Counted from the stretch's first letter, positions 17,247 to 26,719 are shown. The stretch is DNA of 51,474 nt from Verrucomicrobiota bacterium (GCA_004294095.1 RDZR01000041.1:1-51474); one strand, 5' to 3'. Numbers and translations: made by a program. The notes: generated from the letters alone by a model not told the origin.

Positions 17247-17606
17247 ATGAAAGCGTGTGGCGAACAAGGCATTCGCGAGATGGTTGCCGCGTTTTATCGG
17301 CGGGTGCGTCTGGATCCTTGGCTCGGCCCGATGTATCCGCCGGATGATTGGCAGGGCGCTGAATCCCGTCTAGCAGAATTTTTGCTCTTTCGCATCGGCG
17401 GCCAGACGGCTTACATCGAGAAGCGTGGCCATCCTCGTTTGCGCATGCGGCACATGCCATTCCGCATCGGCAAGATCGAGCGAGATCGCTGGCTGTTCTT
17501 GATGCGTGAGGCGATGGTGGAAGTGAATATTCCGCTAGCTGCGCAAGATGCCTTGGATGGTTTTTTCACACAAGTCGCCGAGATGATGCGCAATCAACCG
17601 GATTGA
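17247..17606 (+). CDS. truncated haemoglobin (group II/III-like)
   Basis: 119-aa heme globin from ATG 17247, chosen because AGGAGG lies 8 nt upstream. Proximal His69 in LRMRHMPF, Tyr17 near the B10 position in AAFYRRV, the YIEKRGHPRLRMRHMPF block, and Trp82 (G8-like) in ERDRWLFLM are typical of trHbs that bind O2 or NO. Only 27 bp separate its start from the divergent BMC gene, so its promoter must lie inside the BMC 5' coding region. It converges with the next gene (3-bp gap). Confidence 0.88.
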   Translation: MKACGEQGIREMVAAFYRRVRLDPWLGPMYPPDDWQGAESRLAEFLLFRIGGQTAYIEKRGHPRLRMRHMPFRIGKIERDRWLFLMREAMVEVNIPLAAQDALDGFFTQVAEMMRNQPD

Positions 17607-17609
17607 TCA

Positions 17610-18107
17610 TTAACGATCAGCGATCGGTTGCCACTGCGAATCGCCGCTCGTGCCAACCGCGACCGACGTGGCTGGAATGTCTTGATTGGGTGATGTTCTA
17701 AAGGCATTTCCTCCGCCGCCGAGCGAGAGCCACAAGCCGGAAATCATCACTAAAAAAACAATGATCGCCATGCTTGTGAGCCACCACTTTAGCGTGCTGC
17801 TGTGCCCAGATCCTAGGCTCGCTTCGATAAACACTGCTGGCTTGGTAGGAGCACTGCTGCGGCGGAAATTGCTAATTTCATAGGCATGATTGCGATGCCG
17901 TAGTGAGCCACCGCCGGCAAAGTCGTTACTGTCTGAGCTCAGTGAAAGATCTTGCCAGCAGACAAGGGCTCGATTTTTTCCTGAAATTATCTGAGTCTTC
18001 TCGATGGCTGCTTGATCGACGAAGTCTTCAATCGGTTCGTCTGTTATACCTTCACTTTCCAATTTTGGAATGCTAGATAACGTGCACCATTTTCCACAAA
18101 TCAGCAT
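17610..18107 (-). CDS. hypothetical single-pass membrane protein
   Basis: No family recognised. From ATG 18107 the protein is 165 aa, with a polar N-terminal two thirds (acidic EDFVDQAAIEKTQ, basic RHRNHAYEISNFRR) and one clear membrane segment near residues 108-130 (WWLTSMAIIVFLVMISGLWL) followed by a Gly-rich turn and ~30 polar residues. No signal peptide. The frame is open to 18188, which would add 27 residues. It is convergent with the globin gene and divergent from the NodB gene. Confidence 0.6.
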   Translation of the reverse strand: MLICGKWCTLSSIPKLESEGITDEPIEDFVDQAAIEKTQIISGKNRALVCWQDLSLSSDSNDFAGGGSLRHRNHAYEISNFRRSSAPTKPAVFIEASLGSGHSSTLKWWLTSMAIIVFLVMISGLWLSLGGGGNAFRTSPNQDIPATSVAVGTSGDSQWQPIADR

Positions 18108-18259
18108 GAAACTGTATTGAATATCATGTTGACCAAAGTCAATAGTTAAGTTTACTTGATAATAAATCGCGCACTTTTTGGTCAGCATTAAAAATCCAAG
18201 CGTGACAATAGATCGGCAAATGCCATTTTATAAAAAACAATTCATCCAAATTACGCATT

Positions 18260-19168
18260 ATGGAAAACAGCCCACAACCAAGTAGCTTAGAACCATCCAA
18301 CAAGCAGATGGATGAGGCGTTGAGCAAACTCTCTCGCCGCGGATTTTTGCTAGGAGCCGCAGCGCTAACCAGTTGTGCCGCGGCACCTCCATTGGTCCAG
18401 CGCCAAACGGCACCTGAGGCTGCTCCGGTAAAGACGGCTTCCAATTCTGGATATCGCACCCCATCCGTGAGTGGAGCAGCACCTCGCAATCCTGACATGC
18501 CGATGCCATCCAACTTTGGAAAAAATGCAGGGGTCACGTTCTCTCGCGTGCATGTTTCCGGCAAGTATATTGCGATTACATTTGACGATGGGCCGCATCC
18601 TCAAAACACGCCGCGTTTGTTAGATATTTTGCGTGCGCGCAATGTCAAAGCCACTTTTTACGTCATTGGGCGCAGTGTGAATCTATACCCGCAAGTGCTG
18701 CGCCGCACCGTGGCGGAGGGCCACGAAATTGGCAATCATAGCCAGACGCACCGCTTACTTTCCAAATTGAGTGATAGTGAGCTGCGCCAAGAAATGAGTC
18801 TTTGTCGCGATGCTGTTGGCCGCGCTGCAGGAGTAATGCCGCGCACGATGCGCCCACCGTATGGTGGTTTGTTGCAGCGGCAGCGCGAATTGGTGCGCGC
18901 AGAATTTGGCTACCCGACAATTTTGTGGTCGGTGGATCCTTTGGATTGGAAAAGGCCCGGTCCTGGGGTAGTTACTTCGAGGATTCTCTCAGGAACTAGC
19001 CAAGGTGGCATCGTTCTAGCTCACGATCTTCATAGCCAGACAGTGGATGCGATGCCTGCGACTGTGGATGGTTTGCTGCGCCGAGGATTCCAGTTTGTGA
19101 CGGTCTCTCAATTGATCGCGATGCAGATCGAAGCTGCACCCCAAGCATCTGCTGCTGCAAGTTCTTGA
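18260..19168 (+). CDS. NodB-type polysaccharide deacetylase, Tat-exported lipoprotein
   Basis: 302-aa extracytoplasmic carbohydrate de-N-acetylase. Signal: SRRGFLLGAAALTSC with twin Arg26-27 and a lipobox Cys39, so a Tat-dependent lipoprotein. A Pro/Ala-rich linker leads to the NodB domain from ~105: metal Asp pair in TFDDGPHP, HxxxH in NHSQTH, RPPYGG, DPLDW and the C-terminal His of VLAHD, all intact. Likely targets are peptidoglycan or poly-N-acetylglucosamine. It is followed 21 bp later by a dynamin-like GTPase gene, which suggests a shared envelope role (inference). Confidence 0.9.
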   Translation: MENSPQPSSLEPSNKQMDEALSKLSRRGFLLGAAALTSCAAAPPLVQRQTAPEAAPVKTASNSGYRTPSVSGAAPRNPDMPMPSNFGKNAGVTFSRVHVSGKYIAITFDDGPHPQNTPRLLDILRARNVKATFYVIGRSVNLYPQVLRRTVAEGHEIGNHSQTHRLLSKLSDSELRQEMSLCRDAVGRAAGVMPRTMRPPYGGLLQRQRELVRAEFGYPTILWSVDPLDWKRPGPGVVTSRILSGTSQGGIVLAHDLHSQTVDAMPATVDGLLRRGFQFVTVSQLIAMQIEAAPQASAAASS

Positions 19169-19189
19169 GCACTTATTTTCCCCCCGTTT

Positions 19190-20932
19190 GTGTCATCACT
19201 AGCCGCGACTAATCCGATGCTGGGCAAGCACTATTTTGCGGTGCGCGTTCGGCTCAGTGATTTGATGCATGGAGTGTTAGATTTAGCAGATGAGGTAAAC
19301 GCGGATCTAACGGATCATTTGCCGACTGCGGAGATAAATGATCTGCTAGGGCCACCGTTTTTATTCGTCATTTCTGGGGAAGTGAACGCGGGCAAGTCTT
19401 CACTCATCAATGCACTTTTTGCCAAAGATTTATGCAGGGTTAACATTTTGCCCGAAACATCCCGCGTTTATTGGTATTGCTATGGAAACCCGCCGCGTGA
19501 TGAGGAAATTACCAATTTGTTAGAAAGGCGGTTCCGGCCGATTGATTTTTTACGCGATTTTAATCTAATCGACACCCCTGGGACGAATTCTGTGGTGCAG
19601 AGCCACCAAGGCATTACCGAGCGATTTTTACCGACAGCGGATTTGATTTTATTTGTCTTCCCAGTGACCAATCCGTGGGGGGCGGCGACTTGGGATTTTG
19701 TATCAACTTTATCACCTGAATTGTTAGACAAAGTCGTATTCATCATTCAGCAAGCGGATCAACGCGAGCTGATCGATATTGAAGTGATATTGGGGCACAT
19801 GGCCGATTTGTCTCAGAAGCGGTTGGGCCGCGTGCCGCCGATTTTTCCGGTATCCGGCATGCAGGCGTTTCATGCGAAGCGGGCGGTGCCATTTTGTGGA
19901 GATCTCTACCAGCGCAGCGGCTACCAAGCGTTTGAAGACTTTATATCAAAGAGTGTCTGCGAGTCACCAAGGCGAAAAAAAATGTTAGATGATTGGCGAT
20001 ACCGCGTTTCTTGTGCGTTGCGCAAGGTGGAAGATCGCATTGAAGATCAAACACGCGCGCTCAACGTGCAGAGGCGGTTTCTTGAAAGCACCGAGCAAGA
20101 AATCGATGCAATACGTGAGCGATTTGTAAGTCGCCTGAGCGATCACCTTTCAAGCGTGGCTGAAGTTTTTGAAAGAGAAGGGGAGTGGGTTTCTAAATTA
20201 TTGCGCAAAAAATTAACGATCATCCCGTCATGGTTTCGTTTGTTCACGATGGATAAAACCAGTCAAGAAATGGAGACGATCTTTATTGAGCGTCTGCAAG
20301 CGGCGGTGGAGGCTGTGGCAGAGAAGGATGGCGATCAGGTAGTGGCTGAATGCCGCGAGCATTGGCCGGTTTTGCTTGGAGAGTTGCAAAAGACCATGCC
20401 CATCGATCTTGATGGAGAGGACAAGCTGCGGTCTTTGTTAGAAGCATCGCGCGCTCATTTCATCCAACGCTTGGGACGCGCGGCTCGCATGGGAATCGGC
20501 AATCTTAAAGTGCGTAATCGGCTGGCAAAGGACTTGAGCCGCCGCAATTTGACGTTGAAGTCTTTTACGGTTTTGACTTTGCTATTGATCATCGTTGGAG
20601 CGTCGTGCGGCGCAATGGGCGTATCATGGCTGCCGGCGATTTTTTGTAGCCTTGCGGGTCTTGCGCTGATTATGGGGATGATCATGGCCTGGATCACAGC
20701 CAATCAAATCACTGCTGAATTTCGTGATTTTATGTTAGGGATTTGTGGCACTTATGCCGCAGCTTTGAGAGTAGATTACGATGAAGGTTTGCGGATATTT
20801 TTCCAAGAATATTCCGGCATGCTGTCACCTGTTAGAAATTATCTTGTTAGGGAAAAAATGGCAGTCGAGCCGCGCTTGCGACGCTGGCAGGATTTGTTCG
20901 TTTCTCTCAAAGCGATTGAGCAAGACATCTAA
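19190..20932 (+). CDS. dynamin-like GTPase with C-terminal membrane hairpin
   Basis: 580 aa. G1 P-loop GEVNAGKSS at 63-71, G3 DTPG at 128-131, and a G4-like FIIQQAD at ~185 define a dynamin-superfamily GTPase. Helical coiled-coil stretches (EDRIEDQTRALNVQRRF...) follow. Two hydrophobic segments at ~462-482 and ~487-507 form a membrane paddle or hairpin as in bacterial dynamin-like proteins. GTG at 19190 or ATG at 19217 may be the start; neither has a strong ribosome site. Bacterial members act in membrane repair, fusion or stress. The gene is unusually dense in TGTTAG words. Confidence 0.88.
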   Translation: MSSLAATNPMLGKHYFAVRVRLSDLMHGVLDLADEVNADLTDHLPTAEINDLLGPPFLFVISGEVNAGKSSLINALFAKDLCRVNILPETSRVYWYCYGNPPRDEEITNLLERRFRPIDFLRDFNLIDTPGTNSVVQSHQGITERFLPTADLILFVFPVTNPWGAATWDFVSTLSPELLDKVVFIIQQADQRELIDIEVILGHMADLSQKRLGRVPPIFPVSGMQAFHAKRAVPFCGDLYQRSGYQAFEDFISKSVCESPRRKKMLDDWRYRVSCALRKVEDRIEDQTRALNVQRRFLESTEQEIDAIRERFVSRLSDHLSSVAEVFEREGEWVSKLLRKKLTIIPSWFRLFTMDKTSQEMETIFIERLQAAVEAVAEKDGDQVVAECREHWPVLLGELQKTMPIDLDGEDKLRSLLEASRAHFIQRLGRAARMGIGNLKVRNRLAKDLSRRNLTLKSFTVLTLLLIIVGASCGAMGVSWLPAIFCSLAGLALIMGMIMAWITANQITAEFRDFMLGICGTYAAALRVDYDEGLRIFFQEYSGMLSPVRNYLVREKMAVEPRLRRWQDLFVSLKAIEQDI

Positions 20933-20996
20933 TGGTTGATCTTTTTCGCATTTTTTTGTTATTAAGCGGTGTGCGCGAAAATAGTGCATCAGTTAG

Positions 20997-21851
20997 ATGG
21001 ATTATCGAATGATCAAACTTGCTTGTTACGGGATCTCCCTGATGGGATTGGATCTTGGCATTTTGCATGCTCAATCGTCATCGACGACGCCGCGAGTGGT
21101 GGTGCAAACAGGTGCTCGGCCTGTCCGCCCACAGCCGTATGCCGTGCAGACGACGCGCTCGGTCTATCCATGGAAAACGCACATCACCTCCACGATTTTT
21201 TGGGTCGGTGAGCAGCCGTCCGGGAGGAATTTGACGCCGAATTGCAAATCTTCGTGGGATACCCAATGGGCGATCAATTTCGGCGGGTATGACAATCCGG
21301 ACCCAGCTGCACGCATCGCCAATCACACGACGGGTGAATTCCGCCCAAAAGCGTTTGTGCCGAAGTTGAATCCATTTTACGTCGCGCTGCCATATAATGA
21401 TGTTTTGACTTACAAAGAACATAAGCCAGAAGCATCGCGCGTCATTCCTTGGTTTTCTCGCATGGCACCTAGGCCCGGGAAAACGGTGCTCAAAGGGCGT
21501 TGGCTACAAATCGTTTATGGCCGGAAATATGCGTTTGCCCAGTGGGAAGATTGCGGCCCATGGGTCACGGATGATTGGCAATATGTCTTCGGAAATCAGC
21601 GGCCAAAAACCGCTGAAAATGGTGCAGCAGGTATTGATTTATCGCCATCGCTTCGTGATTACCTCGGCCTGAAATCGGGTGAAAAAGTTCACTGGAGATT
21701 TGTCGATGACGCGCAAGTTCCTTACGGGCCATGGAAAAAATTTGGTGGAGCGCAGGCTCAAGCGAAGGATCTCGTTGCGCAGCAAAAATACCTCGATTAT
21801 TTGCGACAAAAACGTGATGAGGAATTCCGCAAAAAACCGTTAGGCCAGTAA
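20997..21851 (+). CDS. secreted protein with RlpA/expansin-like double-psi beta-barrel features
   Basis: 284 aa with an N-terminal signal-like segment (CYGISLMGLDLGILHAQS). The middle is rich in Trp, Tyr and Pro. Residues ~170-235 read GRKYAFAQWEDCGPW ... GIDLSPSLRDYLGL-KSGEKVHWRF, which resembles the DcGPw...iDLSpaa...Lg...G...v pattern of double-psi beta-barrel domains such as RlpA and expansins. Function is inferred only as cell-wall or polysaccharide association. The C-terminus is a Gln/Lys-rich coil. I cannot name the family with certainty. Confidence 0.6.
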   Translation: MDYRMIKLACYGISLMGLDLGILHAQSSSTTPRVVVQTGARPVRPQPYAVQTTRSVYPWKTHITSTIFWVGEQPSGRNLTPNCKSSWDTQWAINFGGYDNPDPAARIANHTTGEFRPKAFVPKLNPFYVALPYNDVLTYKEHKPEASRVIPWFSRMAPRPGKTVLKGRWLQIVYGRKYAFAQWEDCGPWVTDDWQYVFGNQRPKTAENGAAGIDLSPSLRDYLGLKSGEKVHWRFVDDAQVPYGPWKKFGGAQAQAKDLVAQQKYLDYLRQKRDEEFRKKPLGQ

Positions 21852-21862
21852 TCTATCGGTGG

Positions 21863-23905
21863 CTATTGCACGCGCTGGCCGGGCTGCGCACCGGAATCGG
21901 GCGAGAGCAAAAAGATATCGCTGCCGCCGGGCCCTGCTGCGAGGACCATGCCCTCGCTCACGCCAAATTTCATTGTGCGCGGTGCAAGATTTGCCACCAT
22001 GATCACCAATTTTCCTGTTAGGCTATCCGCCACATATGCAGATTTGATGCCGGCAAAGACGGTGCGTCGCTCGGTGCCGCCAAGCGATAGGGTGAGTTTG
22101 AGTAATTTTTTCGCCTCGGGAATTTCTTCAGCAGCCAAGATGCGAGCCACGCGCAGATCGATTTTTGAAAATTCATCGATAGTGATTTCCGCAGCGATGG
22201 GCGCGGCAGCAAGTGCGTCTCCTGCGTCATCAAAGGTGGCGATGGATTGCGGGCTGTTAGAAAATGTGGCGGGTGCTTGTTCGCGGCTTTCTTCGATCAT
22301 GGCGGTGACTTTTTCAGGGGCGACGCGCTGCATCATGTGCTCGAATTTTGCCACTGGCGTGCCTAACAGAGGAGTGGCAACTTGCTCCCAAGACGTCAGC
22401 GGATCATTGAGCAATCGACCACATTTTGCGGCGAGATCTGGCAGCACAGGCGATAAATAAATCACCAATTGCCTGAACAAATTGAGAGCGACGGTGCAGA
22501 CGTCTTGCAGAGCATCGGCTTGGCTTGGGTCTTTGCGAAGTTGCCATGGGGCATGGCTTTCGACGTATGGATTGGCAAGATCAGCGAGCTCAAGAATGGC
22601 TCGCATGGCTTTGCCAAAATCACCTGCTTCATAGCACTCCGCGATGAGGTCCCGTTGTTTTGCGAATGATTCAAAGAGCCCGCCATCATCGGGGTAACGA
22701 GCAGACAAGCCGGTGCTTTCCACAAATTTCGCGGTGCGGCTGGCAAGATTGACGACTTTGCCAATGAGATCGCTATTCACCCGTGCGACGAATTCTTCGA
22801 GGTTGAGATCGATGTCCTCTACTCGCGAGCCGAGTTTGGTGGCGTAGTAATAACGCAAAAATGATGGATCCAGATGCTCAAGATATTTCGCAGCGCGCAC
22901 AAAGGTGCCGGTGGACTTGGACATTTTAGCACCGCCAACTGTTAGAAAGCCATGGATGTGGACTTTCGTCGGCAGATTGAATCCGGCGACGTGCAACATG
23001 GCCGGCCAGAAAAGAGTGTGGAAATACTGGATGTCCTTGCCGATAAAGTGGTGAATTTCGCACGCGGGATTATGCCACCATGCATCGAAATTTTCTCCGT
23101 GCTGATCGCACCATTGCTTGGTCGTGCTGATGTAGCCGATCGGCGCATCAAACCACACATACCAATAATTTCCCTGCGCATTCGGAATTTCAAAACCGAA
23201 GTATGGCCCAGGACGCGAGACATCCCAATCGCGCAACGGCTCGTTGAGGAAAAATCCTTTGAGGTAATTCGCACTCTCACTCGGCAGTGTGCCAGATTGC
23301 GTCCATTCGTCCAAAAAGCCGTGCAGTTTTTCTAACTGAACAAACCAATGGGTGGCTTGTCGCACTTCGGGAACGGTGCCGGAAAGCGCGCTGATGGGAT
23401 CGATGAGATCGGCTGGCGTGTAAGTCGCCCCACAGCGGTCGCAATTGTCGCCTGGTTGATTGGGAGCACCACATTTTGGGCAGGTGCCACGGACGAAACG
23501 ATCTGCTAGAAAAGTCGATTTTTCGGTGTCGTAGAGTTGTTCAATTTCCCGAGTGACGACGAGATCCGCATCGAGCAATGCTTGCCAAATTTGGTTGCAG
23601 TAGTGGTGATTTTCTGGGCTATGCGTGCTGCCATAATGATCAAATTCGATACCGAAGCCGCGAAAATCTGTTAGGTGGGAAGACTGCATTTCCGCAATCA
23701 GTTCTTCTTCGCTACGGCCTTCTTGATTGGCTCTCAGGGTGATCGCCGTGCCATGCGTATCATCTGCGCAGAGGTAAATGCAGCGATGCCCGCGCAGTTT
23801 TTGAAATCTCACCCAGATGTCAGTTTGCAAATATTCGACTAAATGGCCGATGTGAATGTGGCCATTGGCATAGGGCAGAGCGGAAGTGACAAGAATTTGA
23901 CGCAT
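21863..23905 (-). CDS. metG: methionyl-tRNA synthetase with C-terminal tRNA-binding domain
   Basis: Charges tRNA-Met. ATG 23905 gives [21 protein letters not shown] with the HIGH-type signature. The zinc knuckle [18 protein letters not shown] is at ~140-160, KMSKSTGTF near 330, and an EMAP/Arc1p-like OB fold at the C-terminus (~580-680; [26 protein letters not shown]) gives the dimeric 680-aa form. The 5-codon upstream extension to 23920 is not needed. Divergent from the glutaredoxin gene. Confidence 0.97.
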   Translation of the reverse strand: MRQILVTSALPYANGHIHIGHLVEYLQTDIWVRFQKLRGHRCIYLCADDTHGTAITLRANQEGRSEEELIAEMQSSHLTDFRGFGIEFDHYGSTHSPENHHYCNQIWQALLDADLVVTREIEQLYDTEKSTFLADRFVRGTCPKCGAPNQPGDNCDRCGATYTPADLIDPISALSGTVPEVRQATHWFVQLEKLHGFLDEWTQSGTLPSESANYLKGFFLNEPLRDWDVSRPGPYFGFEIPNAQGNYWYVWFDAPIGYISTTKQWCDQHGENFDAWWHNPACEIHHFIGKDIQYFHTLFWPAMLHVAGFNLPTKVHIHGFLTVGGAKMSKSTGTFVRAAKYLEHLDPSFLRYYYATKLGSRVEDIDLNLEEFVARVNSDLIGKVVNLASRTAKFVESTGLSARYPDDGGLFESFAKQRDLIAECYEAGDFGKAMRAILELADLANPYVESHAPWQLRKDPSQADALQDVCTVALNLFRQLVIYLSPVLPDLAAKCGRLLNDPLTSWEQVATPLLGTPVAKFEHMMQRVAPEKVTAMIEESREQAPATFSNSPQSIATFDDAGDALAAAPIAAEITIDEFSKIDLRVARILAAEEIPEAKKLLKLTLSLGGTERRTVFAGIKSAYVADSLTGKLVIMVANLAPRTMKFGVSEGMVLAAGPGGSDIFLLSPDSGAQPGQRVQ

Positions 23906-24017
23906 GGCGTGGCAGATCAATGGAGCAGGATGAATGATACGTCGATGGAAAAACTCGCCACTTTTTGATGGAAGATCTGCTTGTCCCGAGCACTCCGCTC
24001 ATGACAACATGCACGCG

Positions 24018-24266
24018 ATGAGCAATCTTCCGATTCTTTATGTGAAAAATGGCTGTCCTTGGTGCATTGAGGTTTCGAATTACCTCGATCGCAAAAAAAT
24101 CGCGGTGCAAACGGTCGTGGTTTCAGGCAATGCCGAAGCGATGGAGGAAATGGTTCAACTTTCCGGCCAACGAAAAGCGCCGACGATGGATTGGCACGAT
24201 GACGTTTTGGCCGACTTCGGAGTCGATGAGCTCATCCCATTTCTCAAGCGCAAGGGAATTGTTTAA
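24018..24266 (+). CDS. glutaredoxin-family thiol-disulfide protein
   Basis: 82 aa from ATG 24018 (ATG 24009 would add three residues). LYVKNGCPWCIEVSNYL carries the CxxC redox pair, here CPWC; a cis-Pro follows in RKAPTMDW. The compact beta-alpha-beta length fits glutaredoxin/NrdH-type proteins that reduce disulfides or carry glutathione. The open frame extends to 23934 without homology. The DDVLADFGVDELIPFLKRK end replaces the usual GG-x-D glutathione motif. Confidence 0.85.
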   Translation: MSNLPILYVKNGCPWCIEVSNYLDRKKIAVQTVVVSGNAEAMEEMVQLSGQRKAPTMDWHDDVLADFGVDELIPFLKRKGIV

Positions 24267-24277
24267 GCGTCGCGTTT

Positions 24278-25201
24278 TTAGGACATTTTAGCCAACTCGC
24301 GAGCGACGATCATCAGCGTTTCGCGCACGCCTGGGGCGAATCCGCCATCAGTCTGCACGGCAAGCATCACATTGCCTTCACGGATAAATTCAAGCGGCAC
24401 GGAGCCAGTGTAGATCCGCAAATTACCACTGCCAAATCCAAGGTTCGGCAGGAGTTGTTTGAGCGATTCAATGGTTGCCATATCGCTCAGGCCGACTCTG
24501 GCGATGTTTTTCATGCCTGGAAGTGAACGGCTGCGTTGTAAAATTTCATCTGCATCCATCTCGCGATCCACGCCGAAAATTGCGCGCAGCTCAAGCTGGC
24601 GGATCGAATAAGAATCCGAGTGTCCCTCATCAATGCCGATGGATGATGGTTGTTCGTAACTTGGGGCAGGGTATGATTGCTTGTTTTCTTGCGGATAAAT
24701 GTGGGGTGCTGGGATGGACGCTGCTGCGCTTTGAAATGTAGTAGGAACCACTACTGGTTCTGGCCAATTTCCAAAGCTGGATGGAGCTGAACTCGCGGCA
24801 GGTGCTGGAGAATTTTGCGGCGGTGCTGGCGCAAATGGTGATGTGGCGGGCGCAGCAGCAGCCATTACCTCAAATGGAGATGGATGTGGCGGTGCAGGAG
24901 CAAACGGTGACTGGCGGACGGGCGCGGGAGCTGCTTGAAAAGGTGAAGCACCCATGCTAGTCATGGGGCGAAAAGGTGGCTCTAATCCAAATCCTTCGCT
25001 CGGCTCAGCAATCTGGAACGGTGAATCAATTTTAGCATTTGGCTTATTTGAAGCTTCATCTACCACTTTGAAAGGTGAGTTCTGTGGCTTTTCCGCGATA
25101 AATGGACTTGGAGCCTCTTCGTCCGCCACGGTAAATGGCGATTTTACTGGGTTGGTTTTGGCATTTGTAAAGGAATCGAAAATGCTGGGATTTGTGCTCA
25201 T
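24278..25201 (-). CDS. Ser-Pro-Phe repeat protein with a small alpha/beta C-terminal domain
   Basis: 307 aa, function unknown. The first ~150 residues are low-complexity and disordered-looking, with nine or so SPF (once PPF) motifs every 10-18 residues: SPFTV, SPFIA, SPFKV, SPFQI, PPFRP, SPFQA, SPFAP, SPFEV, SPFAP. The tail ~205-306 looks folded (LELRAIFGVDREMDADEILQR; IARVGLSDMATIESLKQLL; a final helix ETLMIVARELAKM) and weakly resembles Roadblock/LC7-like domains. No signal peptide. Regular short Phe motifs suggest a multivalent docking scaffold (inference). Confidence 0.7.
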   Translation of the reverse strand: MSTNPSIFDSFTNAKTNPVKSPFTVADEEAPSPFIAEKPQNSPFKVVDEASNKPNAKIDSPFQIAEPSEGFGLEPPFRPMTSMGASPFQAAPAPVRQSPFAPAPPHPSPFEVMAAAAPATSPFAPAPPQNSPAPAASSAPSSFGNWPEPVVVPTTFQSAAASIPAPHIYPQENKQSYPAPSYEQPSSIGIDEGHSDSYSIRQLELRAIFGVDREMDADEILQRSRSLPGMKNIARVGLSDMATIESLKQLLPNLGFGSGNLRIYTGSVPLEFIREGNVMLAVQTDGGFAPGVRETLMIVARELAKMS

Positions 25202-25503
25202 ATCGGGGATTGGCGGAGTTGCTAATTAAGGTTATGAATCGCGTAATTTTTCTATGAATAACATTATGTCGAGCAAGCTAACTTTTCACTGCTACGCTTT
25301 GATGGTCAATCAGATAATGTGGCTGGAGATTAAGTATTTTCTAACTCGAATAATCAAGGGTTGTTCTTTTCAGCCAATCGTCATGATATTTGAGGTCATT
25401 TCAAAATCGTGTAATCAAAGGCAATCTTGCTTGGCTAATTCGTTTTCATCTGAGCTGTATTCCTGCAGCGGGAGATAAAGAGAATTTAGCATTGCAAGTG
25501 TGT
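25202..25503. other. 302-bp AT-rich intergenic region
   Basis: No convincing gene. It is clearly more AT-rich than its surroundings and must hold the promoter for the SPF-repeat gene on the minus strand. A 74-codon plus-strand frame (25254-25478) has atypical composition and no family resemblance. No strong inverted repeat was seen. Confidence 0.6.
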
Positions 25504-25902
25504 TTAGAATGAGTGTTCGTCCTCGCTGGACGGCTCCGAGGGCTGCTGATTAGGGAGGATTAATGGCTCCAGCACTGGGGCAATTTCAGCTTCCGGCACG
25601 ACTTCGTAGCGGATTGGCGTTGCTGGTGCAGGTTCGTGATCAACTCCGCGCGGACTGACTAAAAATGCCACCATCAGTCCAGCGTATGCGAGTCCCGCAC
25701 CATATGCCCATTTCGATGGGCCAATAGCTTCAAACCACGAGGCAATTGATTGCCACCACCCCGCGACTGCAGTTTGCGGTATGACTTGCTGTCTTTGGCG
25801 TTGATGGAATTCGCGTATGAAATCTTGCCAGTAACTTTCGTTTTGGCACTCGTGGCGCTTAAGAGCTAACAGGTCTTGAATTGCTTTCTCTTGTAGTTTC
25901 AC
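25504..25902 (-). CDS. putative membrane anti-sigma partner of the ECF sigma factor
   Basis: 132 aa, no family recognised with confidence. A polar, helical N-terminal ~60 residues (KLQEKAIQDLLALKRHECQNESYW) precedes one membrane segment at ~68-83 (WAYGAGLAYAGLMVAFLV) and an acidic, Pro-rich C-terminus. It is 54 bp downstream of the ECF sigma gene in the same direction, the usual place for an anti-sigma factor that holds sigma at the membrane. There is no HxxxCxxC zinc motif; only a single His-Glu-Cys is seen. Confidence 0.6.
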   Translation of the reverse strand: MKLQEKAIQDLLALKRHECQNESYWQDFIREFHQRQRQQVIPQTAVAGWWQSIASWFEAIGPSKWAYGAGLAYAGLMVAFLVSPRGVDHEPAPATPIRYEVVPEAEIAPVLEPLILPNQQPSEPSSEDEHSF

Positions 25903-25956
25903 AACGTTTAATAATATAAATTAGTAGATTGTAAATGTTGCTTACAAGTTAATTTT

Positions 25957-26556
25957 TCAAAATCTTTCTTCCCATGTTTCCTGCAGGGTCGATTGTAATT
26001 GCAAATGAGCATAGTGCAGGCGCGAGCGGATGGTGCCTTCAGACGTGCTGAGCACCTTGGCGATCTCCGCATGAGACATACCTTGGATATCGAAAAGAGT
26101 GACCACTAGTCTGTGAGGCTCTGACAATTTCGTCATCGCTTCGTTCAATTTTCGTTGTAAATGATGGAGTTGTGACTGGCGCTCGGGGTTGGATTCTATC
26201 GCGTTGTCAACTAAAGCAGGCTCCAACCAAGCTGATGCATCAAGGTCGTTCAGACTAATGCCGGTGCGCCGTTTTCGTTTTTTAAGAAAATTCAGCGTTT
26301 GATTCACCGCGATTTGGTAGAGCCATGTATAAAAACTTGCATGCCCGCGAAATTTATCGAGCGAGCGGTAAGCACGAGCAAAAATATCCTGCAAGAGGTC
26401 GTGCGTATCCTCTTTGTGGCAAGTCATGTTGTAAACAAGGCCATATAGCTTGTCCCCATATTTCAAGATCAAGGCATCAAAAGCTCGTGTATCGCCTTGT
26501 TGGGAGCGAATGATGAGGTCTTGATCCGGGTCTTCGGGCCTGGATAATCGAAGCAT
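25957..26556 (-). CDS. ECF-type RNA polymerase sigma factor (RpoE-like)
   Basis: 199 aa. Region 2 (~15-85) has DLLQDIFARAYRSLDKFRGHASFYTWLYQIAVNQTLNFLKKRKR, the classic -10-binding and core-binding helices. Region 4 (~132-185) has LSEPHRLVVTLFDIQGMSHAEIAKVLSTSEGTIRSRLHYAHLQLQ, the -35-binding HTH. No extra C-terminal domain. A probable anti-sigma gene follows. Such pairs usually control envelope or stress regulons and their own promoter. Confidence 0.93.
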   Translation of the reverse strand: MLRLSRPEDPDQDLIIRSQQGDTRAFDALILKYGDKLYGLVYNMTCHKEDTHDLLQDIFARAYRSLDKFRGHASFYTWLYQIAVNQTLNFLKKRKRRTGISLNDLDASAWLEPALVDNAIESNPERQSQLHHLQRKLNEAMTKLSEPHRLVVTLFDIQGMSHAEIAKVLSTSEGTIRSRLHYAHLQLQSTLQETWEERF

Positions 26557-26713
26557 GAAAAAGGGTGTAGGTGATATGCTGCACCATCCTAATCCAACTC
26601 GGAACTTTGTAAAGAAGAGACGGGCCTAAGATCATGATTGGGTTCGCTTAATAGTCTGTATTTCTAACATAATCCAGGCTTTACGGTGGACGAAATTCAT
26701 GTTTTTTTCATTT

Positions 26714-26719
26714 TATAAT
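26714..26719 (+). promoter_or_regulatory. possible -10 element (TATAAT) upstream of the TetR gene
   Basis: A perfect TATAAT sits 92 bp before the TetR start in an AT-rich stretch. No good -35 box is seen 16-18 bp upstream, so support is limited. Confidence 0.3.

Noticed and set aside
25254-25478. 74-codon frame in the AT-rich gap
   Set aside because: Odd composition (Cys, Ile, Ser rich) and no upstream signals; likely chance in AT-rich DNA.
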